NCBI GenBank assembly: GCA_963853835.1
Contig: OY970830.1
Span: forward strand, 55,482,515 to 55,546,514
Direction: 5' to 3'
Length of the DNA stretch: 64,000 nucleotides
From: Calendula officinalis
Lineage: Eukaryota; Streptophyta; Magnoliopsida; Asterales; Asteraceae
Both the position numbers and the translations under genes were made by a program. The notes beneath the pieces are model-generated. The model worked only from the letters and a program-made list of their open reading frames with translations, was not told the DNA's origin and did no database searches. Each line of letters begins with the position of its first letter. Within the stretch, counting starts at the first letter, position 1. Shown here piece by piece: positions 1-12,213 of this stretch.

Positions 1-749
1 GTGAAAAGATCTGCCGCATTGTTACTGGATTGAACATACTTTATCCCAACTTCATGATTCTTTATAAGCTCTTGAGTGTATTCGAAAAACTTTGGAGGAA
101 TATGTTTTGTCCTGTCGCTCTTGATATATCATTCTTTCATTTGATTGACACATGCTGCGTTATCTTCATATATTAAAGTTGGGACTTTATCTTTATCCAG
201 TCCACATGAAGTTAGTATAAGTTGTGTCATTGATCTCAACCATGCACATTCTCTGCTTGCTTCATTTAGTGCTATTACTTCGGCATGATTTGAAGATGTG
301 GCAACAAGTGTTTGCTTTTGAGAACGCCAGGAAATTGCAGTACCTCCATTCATGAAGACATACCCAGTTTGAGATCTTGCTTTATGAGGATCAGACAAAT
401 ACCCTGCATCTGCATAACCAATCAATCCTTGTTTTGAGTCATTAGGATAAAATAATCCTAAGTCACTAGTTCCTCGAAGGTATCGGAATATGTGCTTGAT
501 CCCGTTCCAATGCCTTTTTGTCGGTGATGAACTGAACCTTGCTAATAAGTTTACAGCAAAAGAAATGTCAGGTCTGGTACAATTAGTAAGATACACTAGG
601 GCACCTATTGCATTAAGGTATGGTACTTCTAGACCAAGAACCTCCTCATTTTCTTCGCATGGGCGAAATGGATCTTTGTCAATATTTAGTGATCTAACAA
701 CCATTGGAGTACTTAAAGATTTGGCTTCGTTCATATTGAAACGCTTCAA
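1..749 (-). pseudogene. copia-1 RNase H, running off the window edge
   Basis: The translation shows the plant copia connection (YLNAIGALVYLTNCTRPDISFAV) followed by RNase H: GYADAGYLSDPHKARSQTGY, the SWRSQKQT block and YEDNAACVNQ. A further piece at 1-128 continues as the conserved NNAADLFTK near the C-terminus. RNase H degrades the RNA template during cDNA synthesis. A break lies near base 128. Confidence 0.88.
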
Positions 750-806
750 GATTTTTTCAGTATAATTCGATTGATGAACAAGTATTCCATTAGGAAAATG
801 TTCAAT

Positions 807-1409
807 TTATAAACCAAGACAATACTTGGTTTTCCCAAGATCTTTCATTTCGAATTCTTCCTTTAAAAGTTCAATAACTTCAAGAATTTCTTTATTCGTT
901 CCAATGATGTTTAGATCATCAACATATACAGCTATAATCACATATCCAGATGTTGTTCTTTTAATAAATACGCATGGACAAATAGTATTATTTTTGTAAC
1001 CTTTACTTGTCAAGTAATCGCTTAAACGATTATACCACATGCGTCCAGATTGTTTTAACCCATATAAAGATCTTTGTAGTTTAATAGAATACATTTCTTT
1101 AGGTTTTGTATTCAATGCTTCTGGCATTTTAAATCCTTCAGGAATTTTCATATATATATCACTATCAAGTGATCCATATAAATAAGCAGTAACAACATCC
1201 ATAAGACGCATCTCTAAATTTTTAGAGACTGCAAGGCTGATTAAATACCTAAAAGTGATTGCATCAATAACTGGAGAATATGTTTCCTCATAATCAATTC
1301 CAGGTCGTTGAGAGAAACCTTGTGCTACAAGTCTAGCTTTGTATCTTACAATTTCGTCTTTCTCATTTCTTTTTCGTACAAAAATCCATCTATACCCTAA
1401 CGGTTTCAC
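807..1409 (-). pseudogene. copia-1 reverse transcriptase
   Basis: A frame of 200 codons covers most of the RVT_2 domain: KARLVAQGFSQ, SPV.DAITFRYLISLA, the LMDVVTAYLYG motif, the SLYGLKQSGRMWYNRLS block and the catalytic YVDDLNIIG. It is separated from the integrase linker by a frame change near 1400 and from RNase H by a gap near 750-806. The key catalytic residues are present; the defect lies in the junctions. Confidence 0.9.
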
Positions 1410-3070
1410 AACTTTCAGGTGTCATAATAATAGGTCCAAATACCTTTCTCTTATTGAGAGAATTCAGTTCAGCTTGTATAGCTTCTTTCCATTTAACCCA
1501 ATCATGTCTATTTTGACATTCATTAACAGATTGTGGTTCAAAATCATCATTCATAATATCACATGCGACAGCATAAGAAAATTTCTCATCAATATTTTCT
1601 ACAACATTACTTTCCTCAACCGGAGGATTGTTTTGTGCTTCTTCAGGAACATTCTCCTCATGATCAGTTGCATTTTCTGTTGGTTTTCTTTTTCGAGGAT
1701 TTTTATCCTTTGAACCAATTGGTCTTCCACGCTTCAAGCGTGTCTTAGATTCTTGAGTGATTTTATCATCATATTGCCTATTTGGAATTTCAATTCGAGC
1801 TGGAGTATTAACAGCTGGAATATATGATTTAGTCACTCTTTTTGTATCAGTAAATGCATCCGGCAATTTATTAGCTATTTCTTGGAAATGCATTATCTTT
1901 TGAACTTCTGTTTCACATTGTTTTGTGCGAGGATCAAGATATGACAAAGAAGGTTCATTCCATGAGACATCCTTTTCTTGGTTTTTCTTTTCTGCACCTA
2001 ATGGTGGAAAAACCGATTCATTGAATTGACAATCAGCAAGACGTGCTGTAAAAACATCACCTGTTAAAGGTTCAAGATATCTTATAATAGACTTTGTCTC
2101 ATATCCAACATATATACCCAACCTTCTTTGGGGACCCATCTTTGTACGTTGTGGAGGTGCAATAGGAACATATACTGCACATCCAAAGACTCTAAGATGG
2201 GAAATATTTGGTTCTTGACCAAAAGCAAGTTGTAAGGGAGAGTATGCATTATATGAACTTGGCCTTATGCGAATTAATGATGCAGCATGTAATATTGCAT
2301 GAACCCATATGGAAACAGGAAGTTTGGTTTGCATTATCAATGGTCTAGCTATTAGTTGTAGACGTTTTTAATGATTCAGCTAAACGATTTTGTGTGTGTA
2401 CATGAGCTACTGGATGTTCAACAATAATCCCTACAGACATGCAATAGTCATTGAATGCTTGGGAAGTAAATTCACCAGCATTGTCCAGTCTTACTCTTTT
2501 GACTGTATAATCAGGGAAATGTGCTCTAAGTTTAATGATTTGAGCTAAGAATTTTGCAAATGCCATATTACGAGATGATAATATGCAAACATGAGACCAT
2601 TTGCTAGATGCATCTATCAAGACCATAAAATATCTAAATGGTCCAGATGGTGGATGAATTGGTCCACATATATCACCTTGAATTCTTTCAAGAAATCTAG
2701 GTGATTCCTTATCAACTTTCATCGGTGAAGGTCTTATGATTAATTTTCCAAGGGAACAAGACGTACACGGTTTCATATTACTTGTTTGAGGGAACTTCTG
2801 GTCCTTCAATGGATGACCATGTGTATTCTCAATTATTCTTCGCATCATTGTTAATCCTGGATGACCTCACCTGTCATGCCATAAACTAAATATCTCAGGA
2901 TCACAATGTTTTTCTTTAACTACCATATTTGATTCTACTTTATTTATATATGTATGGTGTAAATTGGAATCAAATTTTGGTAATTTCTCCAACACTCGAT
3001 TGTCATTTATAATAAGCATAAATTTCTTATTATCTATTGTTTTGGTTTGCGTGTCATATCCGTTAAGATA
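1390..3070 (-). pseudogene. copia-1 GAG-pre-integrase and integrase
   Basis: From 3070 down come the GAG-pre-integrase zinc-finger region (an in-frame TGA at 2867-2869 replaces the Leu expected before GHPG), then the rve core with GDICGP, RLDNAGEFTS and HTQN.LAES, which carry the D, D and E of the catalytic triad. After a break at about 2341-2345 the integrase C-terminal part and the long linker (FGQEPNISHLRVFGCAVYVP and onward) continue to 1390. Integrase joins element cDNA to chromosomal DNA. The stop and the frame break disable this copy. Confidence 0.88.
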
Positions 3071-3072
3071 TA

Positions 3073-3337
3073 CTCCCTCCGTCCCTAAATAAAGTTCCCA
3101 TTTGTGTTGGGCACAACATTTTAGGAGATAGTTAGTGGTGGGGTATTTGGTATTACTTTTGATTAAAATATAAGGTTTGATTGGAGAGAGAAAGTATTTT
3201 AAAGAGATAGTTAGTGGTGAAAGTATTGATAATAATATTATTATATTAAGTGGGCCCCTTATGTTTGTGAAATGGGAACTTTATTTAGGGACAAAACTTG
3301 AAGGAGAAATGGGAACTTTATTTAGGGACGGAGGGAG
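3073..3337. mobile_element. Stowaway (Tc1/mariner) MITE inside copia-1
   Basis: Terminal inverted repeats begin CTCCCTCCGTCCCTAAATAA and the 265-bp element is flanked by TA on both sides (3071-3072, 3338-3339), the Stowaway hallmark. It sits between the protease and integrase segments, so it arrived after the copia element. A second inner copy of the GGGAACTTTATTTAGGGAC word lies near the right end. Confidence 0.93.
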
Positions 3338-3661
3338 TATATCACCAAAACTCAATAAATTTCTGCTTGATTTTGGAGAAAATAAGGCATTATCTATTTG
3401 GAATTTTGTACCATTAGGTAATATGAAATTAGCTTTTCCAGTTCCCTCAATCAAGTCTACAGGACCCGATATAGTACGTATTGAACCCTTTGTTGGGCTT
3501 ATTTTGGAGAAGTATTTCTTCGATTTCAAGATAGTATGTGTAGTACCACTATCTGCTATTAAAAGATCTCCAATATTTCCTTGATGTTGTGCTCCATTTG
3601 AACTCATATTGAACTTCACATATGAAAAACAAACAATGAGGTTATTATAAAGAAACTTCAT
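3338..3661 (-). pseudogene. copia-1 aspartic protease segment
   Basis: The translation contains the active-site motif ADSGTTHT (D-S-G) at its start, then the conserved TISGP and RNLLSF blocks of plant copia protease and its linker. The segment cleaves the gag-pol precursor in an active element. Here it runs directly into the Stowaway insertion at 3337, so the frame downstream is MITE-derived and the polyprotein is broken. Confidence 0.85.
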
Positions 3662-3834
3662 TTATTGAAAGAAAATATATTACATAAGACAGACTTCATT
3701 TGCTGAAGGGAAATATATTACATACGACAGACTTCATTTGCTGAAGGGAAAATATATCACATAAGACAGAAAGCAAGTAAAAAACAGGCTACAACAAACC
3801 ACTGATTTCCTTAATCTATGTCTTCCATGTCATT

Positions 3835-4902
3835 TCAGAAATCGAGAGTACTGAGGTTGGTAATATCATCAATGTTGAATTCCATGTTATTAGTTTCAAC
3901 ATTATCAACGAGATTTGCTTCTTTTCCCTTTCCTTTGAGGGAAGCTTGGTAAAGTTCACAAAGATGTGCAGGTGTGCGACATGTCCTAGACCAATGGTCT
4001 GCGCAACCACATCTATAACAACAACTCTCAGCATTCTTTGATTTACCAGCATCATACCTTGCCCCTTTGGCCTTATCTTGTGTTTGGACATTGTTCTTTT
4101 TAGTGGCATTATAATCAGTATTTTTATAAACACGACCACGACGACGATCATAATAATTTCCTTTTCCAAGACCATTGTTATGGTTTGGGTTTCGATTAAA
4201 ATGTTCACGGCCTCGTCCATAACTACGACCACGTCCTCGTCTGCGTGTATTGTTTCTAGGACCATTAGCATTAGTAGCATTTGCTTCAGGAATTGCTACT
4301 GATCCCGTTGGACGAGATTCATGGTTTTTCATTAAGAGCTCATTATTTTGCTCTGCAACAAGGAGACAAGTATTCAGTTCAGAATACATCTTGAACTTTT
4401 GCAATCGATATTGTTGCATTAAGTTAATGTTTGATGCATGAAATGTGGAGTATGTTTTCTCCAACATATCTTCGTCAGTAATCGTTTGCCCACAAAATTT
4501 AAGTTGGCAACAGATTCTGAACAAAGCAGAGTTATACTCAGTTACTTTTTTAAAGTCCTGGAACCTCAGATTTCGCCATTCATCTTTGGCACTTGGAAGT
4601 ATAACTTCCTTTTGTTGATCAAATCTTTCCTTTAAAGACATCCAAAGAACACATGGATCAGTGACATCAAGATATTCAAATTTTAACATGTCATCAATGT
4701 GTTTACGAAGAAACACTTGTGCCTTTGCCTTGTCTTGGGATGAGCATTCATTGTTTTCATTTATAGTTTCATGAATGCCCATCGATTCAAGAATTAGTAA
4801 AACATCGATGGTCCATTGCATATAGTTTTTCCCAGTAACTTCAAGTGCAGCTAGCTCACGCTTTACAATACTAGACATTATGAAAGTATATATTTTGAAC
4901 AA
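3835..4902 (-). CDS. gag: gag (capsid/nucleocapsid) of copia-1
   Basis: An open frame of 355 codons begins at the first ATG after the leader (4902). The N-terminal two thirds match the plant copia gag capsid domain (UBN2 type). A basic, Arg/Gly-rich stretch follows at about residues 225-265, then one CCHC zinc knuckle, CYRCGCADHWSRTC, near residue 300. Length and order fit a complete gag. It is the only uninterrupted domain of this copy. Gag forms the cytoplasmic virus-like particle that packages element RNA. Confidence 0.9.
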   Translation of the reverse strand: MFKIYTFIMSSIVKRELAALEVTGKNYMQWTIDVLLILESMGIHETINENNECSSQDKAKAQVFLRKHIDDMLKFEYLDVTDPCVLWMSLKERFDQQKEVILPSAKDEWRNLRFQDFKKVTEYNSALFRICCQLKFCGQTITDEDMLEKTYSTFHASNINLMQQYRLQKFKMYSELNTCLLVAEQNNELLMKNHESRPTGSVAIPEANATNANGPRNNTRRRGRGRSYGRGREHFNRNPNHNNGLGKGNYYDRRRGRVYKNTDYNATKKNNVQTQDKAKGARYDAGKSKNAESCCYRCGCADHWSRTCRTPAHLCELYQASLKGKGKEANLVDNVETNNMEFNIDDITNLSTLDF

Positions 4903-5759
4903 AAAAAAATTTAAAATTAGAATCCATATATATCAATATGAAGTGCACAAAACAGCAGTGGGAGAACAATCATCCCATACATGAACAAATAAGGATAAAA
5001 TACATCAGGAGGGAGATTACTAATTAGGATGCCAAGTGCTAAAACTAATACAATTACGAAAATCAAAAGCGGGTGAATCATTCTTGATCTTGATTTTGAA
5101 GATGAGAGAAATTATTTTGTGGTATAAAGAAGTGTGGATGATGTGTTTATTTATAGTGTAAAAATATATAGCCGTTGTAAAATTTTTAATATTAAAATAT
5201 ATTTTTTTATCGTTATATATATAGCCGTTATATATATTTGTAAAAAATATATAGCCGTTGTAAAAATTTTAATAAAGAAAATAAATTAAAGAAATAAATT
5301 ACATAAACATATTTGTAAAAATATTAGTGAATGCTAAATGAATTAGCAAATAAAAATTATATAATATGCATAAATACACGTTAGTATACATAAATGAAAG
5401 TTAGCATACATAAATAAATGTTAGTAACATAAATAAAAGTTAGATGCTATAAAAGTAAGTGTTAGTTTGCATAATTAAAAGTTAGAAGACATAAATGTAA
5501 ATGTTAGTTTGCATAATTAAAAGGGTTAGTAAACATAAGAATAAAATTAGTACAATAATAAATGTAAGTATGTTAGTAGTCCCAAGATTAGTAGTCCAAA
5601 TGTCATCATAATGTCCTTGATATAATATGTTTGGTTTCATTTAGTTTATTATGATAATTATATTATAATTTTATGTTAAGAAAATATTTACCTTATGTAA
5701 TTAACTTGATTAATTGAATGTACCTTGTGATTGAGTTGATCTTCCTCGATTAAGAACTC
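4903..5759 (-). other. Untranslated leader of copia-1
   Basis: This is about 860 bp between the primer site and the gag start. It is very AT-rich and carries degenerate tandem words: several copies of an AGCCGTTGTA/ATATATAG unit (5160-5280) and many copies of a unit close to GTTAGTATACATAAATGAAA (5370-5550). I see no coding potential. Confidence 0.6.
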
Positions 5760-5773
5760 TCGTGCTGATAACG
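5760..5773 (-). other. Primer-binding site, tRNA-Ile anticodon-arm type
   Basis: The element strand reads CGTTATCAGCACGA immediately after the LTR. This is not the usual initiator tRNA-Met acceptor-end site (TGGTATCAGAG). It is complementary to the anticodon stem-loop of cytosolic tRNA-Ile(IAU), as recalled, with C opposite the wobble inosine. That suggests a half-tRNA primer, as known for Drosophila copia. Copia-2 has the same 12-base core. Confidence 0.6.
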
Positions 5774-6200
5774 TGTTATAAATTAGATATGATTATGACC
5801 CTATTAGCACTTCATCAAAGAACTTGCTACATCTATAACAAGAACATAAGATGAAGAACAATAACTAGAAAGTAGAGAGGAAGAGAAGTATGTAAACACT
5901 TATGAAAGTGTTGAGGTGCATTTGATTCATTCATTTCATGGGGTATTTATACTAAAAGTTTTACCCTTAAATTACATGTACATACAAATGAAAGGTAATT
6001 TACTAGACATGGATTTGATGGAGATGACATGAAGGTTGAAAATGTGGCAATCCATTTAACGGTTTTGTCTTGCATATTCATAATAAATTTCACATTTCAT
6101 TCCATTTATAATTCTCAAATTATTTGGTAAGATTTAATTCCACCTTTCATTCCTTTCATATATAAGTGGAGACTACCTTAACTATTTTGCACAAATTTAA
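5774..6200 (-). repeat. 5' LTR of copia-1
   Basis: The inner edge is fixed: the element strand ends in ...ATAACA directly against the primer-binding site at 5773, so on the plus strand the LTR opens with TGTTATAA at 5774. The outer edge is uncertain because the partner LTR is outside the window; homology to LTR-like sequence fades near 6190-6240. A TATA box lies inside. Confidence 0.75.
5944..5951 (-). promoter_or_regulatory. TATA box of the copia-1 LTR
   Basis: The minus strand reads TATAAATA followed by CCCC, a strong plant TATA match. It lies about 170 bp before the LTR inner edge, the expected place for the LTR promoter. Transcription would begin roughly 25-35 bp further along the minus strand. 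Confidence 0.6.
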
Positions 6201-6607
6201 GAAGGATTTATATATATCCCTAAATTAGAGACTTCTACCTTTTTTTTTTTAAAAGCATAACAAATTTATACTATAACCTAAACTTTAATACCTATATAAT
6301 GTTAGGCGTGCCCAAAGGGTTGACCCGACCCGACTCAAACCCGAACCCGATTATGCTAGTCCGGTTGGGTCTATTCGGGTCCTATGTTAATATCAGATTT
6401 TTAGACCCGACCAACCCGATTCGTTATCGGGTCGGGTTTCGGGTTAGAATTTCTTACTTTTATCGGGTTTCGGGTTGACCTCATTAGACCCAATTAAAGT
6501 TTAAGTGTTTTATTTCCTCAAAAAATTAAGATATTTTACTATTTTTTTTTTGTAAACGGCTTTCATTAACAAAGAACACCTAGCACGAAGCTAGGAAAAC
6601 AAAACAT

Positions 6608-9600
6608 CTAACAATTACAAGGTAAAATTAGCCATTCGGCCCAACTAACTTTATACTTAGCACGACGATTACAAATCCACAAATACGAAACTTCTTTAAT
6701 CGAATCAACAATAGTATTTCGCCGGGTATAACCATTATTAAATGTGATTGCATTCCGATGACGCCAAATAATCAAGATCACCGTAAACACAACAACCTCA
6801 ATAATCATATTCACTCTCGTAGTCATCGAGCTCGCATCCAAATTAAACACAAATTCATCCAAATTATCAACATTTGTGTCGACCACTTGTAACCAATTTC
6901 CAATAGCCCACCAAAACACTCTTTGTTACTTCACAATTCCAAAACACATGCTCCGTATTCTCGATCCCATCCCCACACATCACACACTTTAAATTATCGA
7001 ACATAATATCTCTCATCAATAAATTCACTTTAGAAGGGACTCGATTTAAATATACCTTCCAAAATAAAATATTCACTTTCCGAGGCACTAACGTGTTCCA
7101 CCTTGTATGCATTACCGAAGAAGGAAGTAACAAATTATCAAGCCACCTTCTCGTACTCTTGACTTCAAACACCCCTTCATTTCCAATATCCCAAGCCCAA
7201 GTATCTGGGTCATTTGACAACGTAACATCTTCTAATAAATGATTCAATTCCACAATGCGGGCTTCTTCTCTTCCCCCTCGAATTTCACGAACCCACTCCC
7301 ATCGCACCACATTATTGTGAAACCGATCAGCAACCAAGAAATTATTATCGACATCAAGCAGATGGATTCTCGGAAATCCCGCAGCCAAAGTATTCGGACC
7401 TAACCAAAGATCTTTCCAAAACCGGGTATTTCGACCATCACCAACCTTCTTTTTCAAATAAGATAACAAATGGATACCAGTTTCTTTAAACCTATTCATC
7501 ATTTTCAAAATTTGCGCCCACGGAATCGTGCCTAACCGATGCGAGTTTACTAGGTCCAACGCCCCACGCTCGCCATAAATTGACTTTATAACTGTCGCCC
7601 ACAAACTACTTTCATTTGTAACAAACCTCCAAATCCATTTAGTCACTTAGGCAATATTAAAAGCATATAAACTCCCATGTCAAGACCCCCGTTTTGCTTA
7701 GATGTCAAAATTGTGTCCCAATTCACCCAATGTATCTTCCTTTTAACCTCGGTGCCTCCCCAAAAGAACGAAGCTCTCAACTTCTCTAAGTTATTAGCAA
7801 CACCTTTTGGCATAATAAAAAGAGACATATAATAAATATCCATACCACCTAGCACCGTTTTTAAAAGTAAAGATCTGCCGCCAACCGAGAGAGTATTAAC
7901 TTTCCACCCCGACAACTTTTGCTTAAATGTATCAATCAGAGGATCCCAATTCTTTTTTCTAGACATACAAGCCCCCACCGGGAGACCTAAATAGATAAAC
8001 GAGATCTTCCCATTACACACACCAAGCAAGCCCGCCATATTTCTCACCTCCCCATCCGAAACACCAACACCATATAAATTAGATTTATGCAAATTTAATT
8101 TCAAACCCGATGCCATGTGAAAATAATGCAAAATAATAAGTAGCTTTTGCATATTATTAAGAGACCATTCTCCCAAAAAAATCACATCATCTGCATATAA
8201 GAAATGAGAAATAGACAAAGAATCCTCATTTACCTTCACCCCCTTGAACAAATGTTGAGAAGTCGCCTCTTCCATTACCACATGAAGACCTTTTATGGCA
8301 ATAATAAAAAGAAAAGGCGAAAGCGGATCACCTTGATGAAGGCCTCTTTCGAGCTTAAACTATTTGGAGGCATTGACATTAAGAATAATTGAAGCCTTAG
8401 ATGAATGCAAGATTGCACTAATCCATTTCCGCCACTTTTCCGGAAAATTCATAAATTCCAACATCCGGTCTAAAAATTCCCAACTTATAGAGTCATGAGC
8501 TTTTTTAAGTACCATGGCTCTTTTCTTCTTCTGTTTATACCACGAAATCAACTCATTAACCATCATTGGGCCATCCAAAATTTGACGACCTTGAATAAAG
8601 GCCGATTGCTCTTGACTCACCACTGAATCCACCACCACAGCAAGCCGTAAAGCCAACAATTTCGCGATGATTTTGTATTGAACACCAATAAGGCTAATAG
8701 GCTTATAATCATTCATAGCGAGCGGGTTTATGACTTTGGGAATCAAAGTAATAAATGAAGAATTGCACCCGGTGGGAATAAAACCTGTTTCAAAAAATTT
8801 AACAACAAAGTTAAAAATATCAACTTTTAAAAGGTCCCAAAATTTCTTAATAAAAGCGAAAGTGAAACCGTCAGGGTCCGGGGCCTTATCATTTCCACAG
8901 CTTCACACCGCCACTTTCAGCTCACTCATAGAAAAAGGCCCTGACAGCAACACCGACTAATCCTCTGACAGCCGTTTAAATTTGTCACTTCGCCTTGCTA
9001 CTTTAATAACCGGAACACATTTAAATTTCTTAGCATAGTAATCATGGAAGATCTGTTTCACGGCAGGCGGCGAAGTAATCCACTCTCCATCTTGTTTCAC
9101 ACCTCGAATCATAGAATGTCTTCTCTTACTGTTTATAATGCCATGAAAATACTTTGAGTTTTCATCACCTTCAATACACCATTTAACTTTAGCTTTCTGA
9201 GACAAATCCTTCCATTCTTTCGCATCTAACTTATACAACGCTAGTTTGGCAGCCTGCCTTTCTGCCAGCTCATCATTAGTCCCTACATTAGCCTCCATCT
9301 TCTTTTCGATCGCTGTAACATGTTCCACTAAATTTTTCCTTTGATCACTTTGTTCGGCTTTTTTACAGATCCACCAAACTTTTACAGTTTTCCTTCACTA
9401 ACTTTAATTTGTCTTTAAATTTAATAAAGTGACTGCTACTAGAGGACTCCACTTGCGCAACCCAAGATGTTTTCACCACCTATTCGAACGAATCTTCATC
9501 CATCCACGAGTTAAAAAATTGAAAAACCCTAGGACCATAATCAACCACCTCTTGTGCCAAAACAATCGGCCTATGATCCGAGACAATATCCATCATCACA

Positions 9601-10245
9601 TTTGCCACAAGATCCGAGAACATCTCGAACACCCCTTCATTCACAAAAAAACGATCTAGTTTACTCATTTTCCGACCATCCGAACTTAACCTAGTATATG
9701 CCGAGCCTCCCATTGGCACTTCAATAAGGCTTCCTGAATCTACAAAACCGTTAAAATCAACAATTTCTCTATCATTTATTCCACAGCCCCACCGTTCCCC
9801 CTCATCCCGAACTGCATTGAAATCACCAAAGATAAAAAAACTTCCCATCATTTGCCTGCATATAATCAACAATCGTATCCCACAATCTTCTCTTATCCAC
9901 GTTGCTTTGTGGAGCATACACATTACACATGATGCACTTCATACTATTATGTTTCCATTACCAATGCACAAACAAAACATTTTGTAAACAAACAATTCGC
10001 GAACTTGTAAACAAAGCCGGATCCCAAATAGATATAATACTACCCGACGCCCCGATAGCCCTACTTAAAGCAAAATCAAACGACAAATTCCCCCACAATT
10101 GTTTAATCATAAAAACATCCACCTTCGAGATTCTCGTTTCTTGAATCCCAAGAAAAGAAATTTTATAATTATTAGAAATAACACCAATCCGTTTTTGTTT
10201 TACCACATCTCCAATTCCACACGCGTTTAAGGACATTATATTCAT
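6608..10245 (-). pseudogene. LINE-A ORF2 (endonuclease-RT-zf-RVT)
   Basis: Endonuclease segments (9480-10245) show LNACG, the QET glutamate, GDFNAV and SDHRPI, the catalytic blocks of the APE-type nuclease. RT follows (7643-9328) with KPISLIGVQYKIIAK, QSAFIQGRQILDGP and the YADD motif. The zf-RVT region (6867-7646) and the C-terminal W-rich block end at 6608. A 12-nt in-frame deletion near 8501-8506 removes VDFE from KVDFEKAYDS, taking out the motif A aspartate. There are also several frameshifts. Confidence 0.9.
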
Positions 10246-10246
10246 T

Positions 10247-11912
10247 AATGACCTTTTTCTTCTCCCATACTACTTATCATACGTTCAAGTGAAGTTTGGC
10301 ACCCATCCATATCATGAACAATGGCAAGACCAATATCAATATATCTATTCAAATCATCAATTAAAGATACCGTCTTACTATTTTTCTGCATATGACCTGT
10401 TGAAGCACACGAATTTGTTGACCCCGTACCGTTGTTCTCCTTTCCTTCCACCTGATTTGTTGCCTTTTTTCAAAACCCAGTGGGATTGACACCGAACCAT
10501 CATTCACAATAACTTGTTCTACTTCAATATTCACCCCTTGCGCAAAATTACATTCGTGCTCCCCACCCACATTGACTCCTGTTTGAACCGGAGACCCACC
10601 CGAGCATGCATTAACCGAGTCTACTTCATGCATTCTTTCCACAATTGGTACACCTTCGTTTACAATGTTACTTTCTGTTTCATGATTAAACTTTGGGGAC
10701 TCAAAGTTTTCATTACCAATATTTTTCTCTTCTTCTTCATCCCCGTGTAAACCTGACGACCCATCATTGGAAAAAGACACATCATCTTCATCACCCTTGC
10801 TCTCCACAAACACTCTGAATAATAGGTTGCCAAAGAGCAATTTCATGCACCCACACTGTGTACATTACATTATCAATCATAACCTCAACTTCTTCATTTA
10901 TCTTTTTACCGATCTTGGTTTTAACACAAACCTTACATGTACTTCCTTCTTCATTCCCCCCATCTACAAACATAACCTCTCCCCAATCTTTGATAATCTT
11001 TTTAATGGCATTAACCGTACCCGCCACTAGTGGTAGACCATCCACCCGAACTCACACCACCTTATCATCCACTACACATTTATCATCCAAATAACGTAAC
11101 TGAGTGAAATAAAATAGCATATCTTCATGTTGTTTGAACTTAGAACACGCCATTTGATTATCAAATTCCAACCAAATCCATGACCCACCAATATAATGAA
11201 AATCAACATCAATGAAACCTTCTTTAACACACACCACTTTAATATTCTCTATCAAAGATAATTCTCTAACTTTACTGATCAAAATTGTACCTCCATTCTT
11301 TATTGGCATGACATCCTTCTTTTCCAACGTAATCACCTTCTTCTTCTTTGGTTCTTCCGTTTCTATGATACCTTTATGCTTGATTTTCTCCACCGGCTTT
11401 ACTTTGTGCACATCTGACTTAAATAAGTCAGAAAACTTGACGGGTTTCTCAACCTCTTGCGGTTTACCAGAGGGAATACCAGAACAACGAAACTCAGGCC
11501 TCAAGACTTGTCTAGGCTTGCGATCAAATCTAGAGTTCGACGCAAATAAATGGTATGATCCATACCATGCAGCATTCAATCTATCAAGAAGAGAATCAAC
11601 ATTCTCAACCCTAATAAACCGAACGAAAGCGAACCTGCGTCCGATATTTGACAAATTTCGAGGAATAAACACATCAGCCACCGTTCCAAACACCTGCATA
11701 GCCTTCCATAGGTCCCTCGTTTCCCATAATCGTGGGAAGTTTGTGACATAGAACGATTTCACAATTCTCTTGAGATCGAGTTCTTCCTTACGCAGCAAAA
11801 AACTCCGATTCACACTATTGTTTGTCTGCCTCCTTTGCATGTTATTCTCAGACATCGAAAAACCCAAACCTACCCCCTCCCCACCGTCGGGAGATAGTCG
11901 GAGATCGAACAA
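10247..11912 (-). pseudogene. LINE-A ORF1 (RNA-binding protein)
   Basis: The first 286 codons contain an RRM at about residues 50-130, with RNP2-like FYVTNFP and RNP1-like RRFAFVRF. The remainder (10247-11050) continues in two or three other frames as an acidic, Ser/Asn-rich tail. Plant L1 ORF1 proteins commonly have an RRM and bind element RNA in the ribonucleoprotein. Frame changes near 11048, 10800 and 10400 make it a pseudogene. The start at 11912 is the first in-frame ATG; a second ATG lies 19 codons later. Confidence 0.85.
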
Positions 11913-12081
11913 CGATTGAAAAACCCTAGGTGGCGCCGTAATCGCCCGAAACCCTAGGAGCTATTTTACTATTAACTCAATTAATTAACATATTATTTGA
12001 TAAATCATCCAATAAAAATAAATTAAAAATTGCACATGTTAAATTGTTTTTTAAGCAGCTAAAAGAAGGCAACGGATCGAG

Positions 12082-12155
12082 CTTCGGCATTGTGATCACC
12101 CTCCCGAAGACCTCCAACTATATTAAAAAACTTGAGTCTAACAATTTGCTAGACT
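12082..12155 (-). other. Conserved 3'-end stem-loops of the LINE family
   Basis: Two short hairpins sit near the LINE 3' end: CTTCGG (12082-12087) with CCGAAG (12104-12109), and AGTCTA (12135-12140) with TAGACT (12150-12155). Both recur at the same place in other LINE copies of the window (31649-31669 and 31772-31851; the second also at 54898-54918). They are candidates for the structure by which the RT recognises its own RNA. Confidence 0.6.
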
Positions 12156-12213
12156 AAAATAAACAAACAACGTACATTACAAAAGACAAATCAACCAATC
12201 AACCCATGAAATC

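Larger units (their letters stand above)
1..6200 (-). mobile_element. Ty1-copia retrotransposon (copia-1), partly in window
   Basis: Reading the minus strand from high to low coordinate gives LTR, primer-binding site, leader, gag, protease, integrase, reverse transcriptase and RNase H, which is the Ty1-copia order. The 3' end and 3' LTR lie before base 1, so no target duplication can be checked. The gag frame is open, but pol carries several breaks: a stop in the GAG-pre-integrase segment, frame changes near 2340, near 1400 and between 750 and 806, and an inserted Stowaway MITE at 3073-3337. It therefore cannot encode an intact polyprotein. Its pol matches copia-2 (21837-29398) along integrase and RT, so the two belong to one lineage. 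Confidence 0.93.
6544..11961 (-). mobile_element. L1-type LINE, near full length (LINE-A)
   Basis: The element carries ORF1 with an RRM, then endonuclease, reverse transcriptase and zf-RVT, ending at 6544 in a poly-T run (poly-A on its own strand). A 12-bp target duplication, TATTTTACTATT, flanks it at 6532-6543 and 11962-11973. The 5' end lies about 50 bp before the ORF1 start, so it is close to full length. Both frames are now broken by many stops and indels. It lands in the middle of the hAT-like MITE. Confidence 0.93.

Noticed and set aside
3281..3661. Reading the copia-1 protease frame straight through to 3281
   Set aside because: The part from 3337 to 3281 is encoded by the inserted Stowaway MITE, so those residues are not protease.
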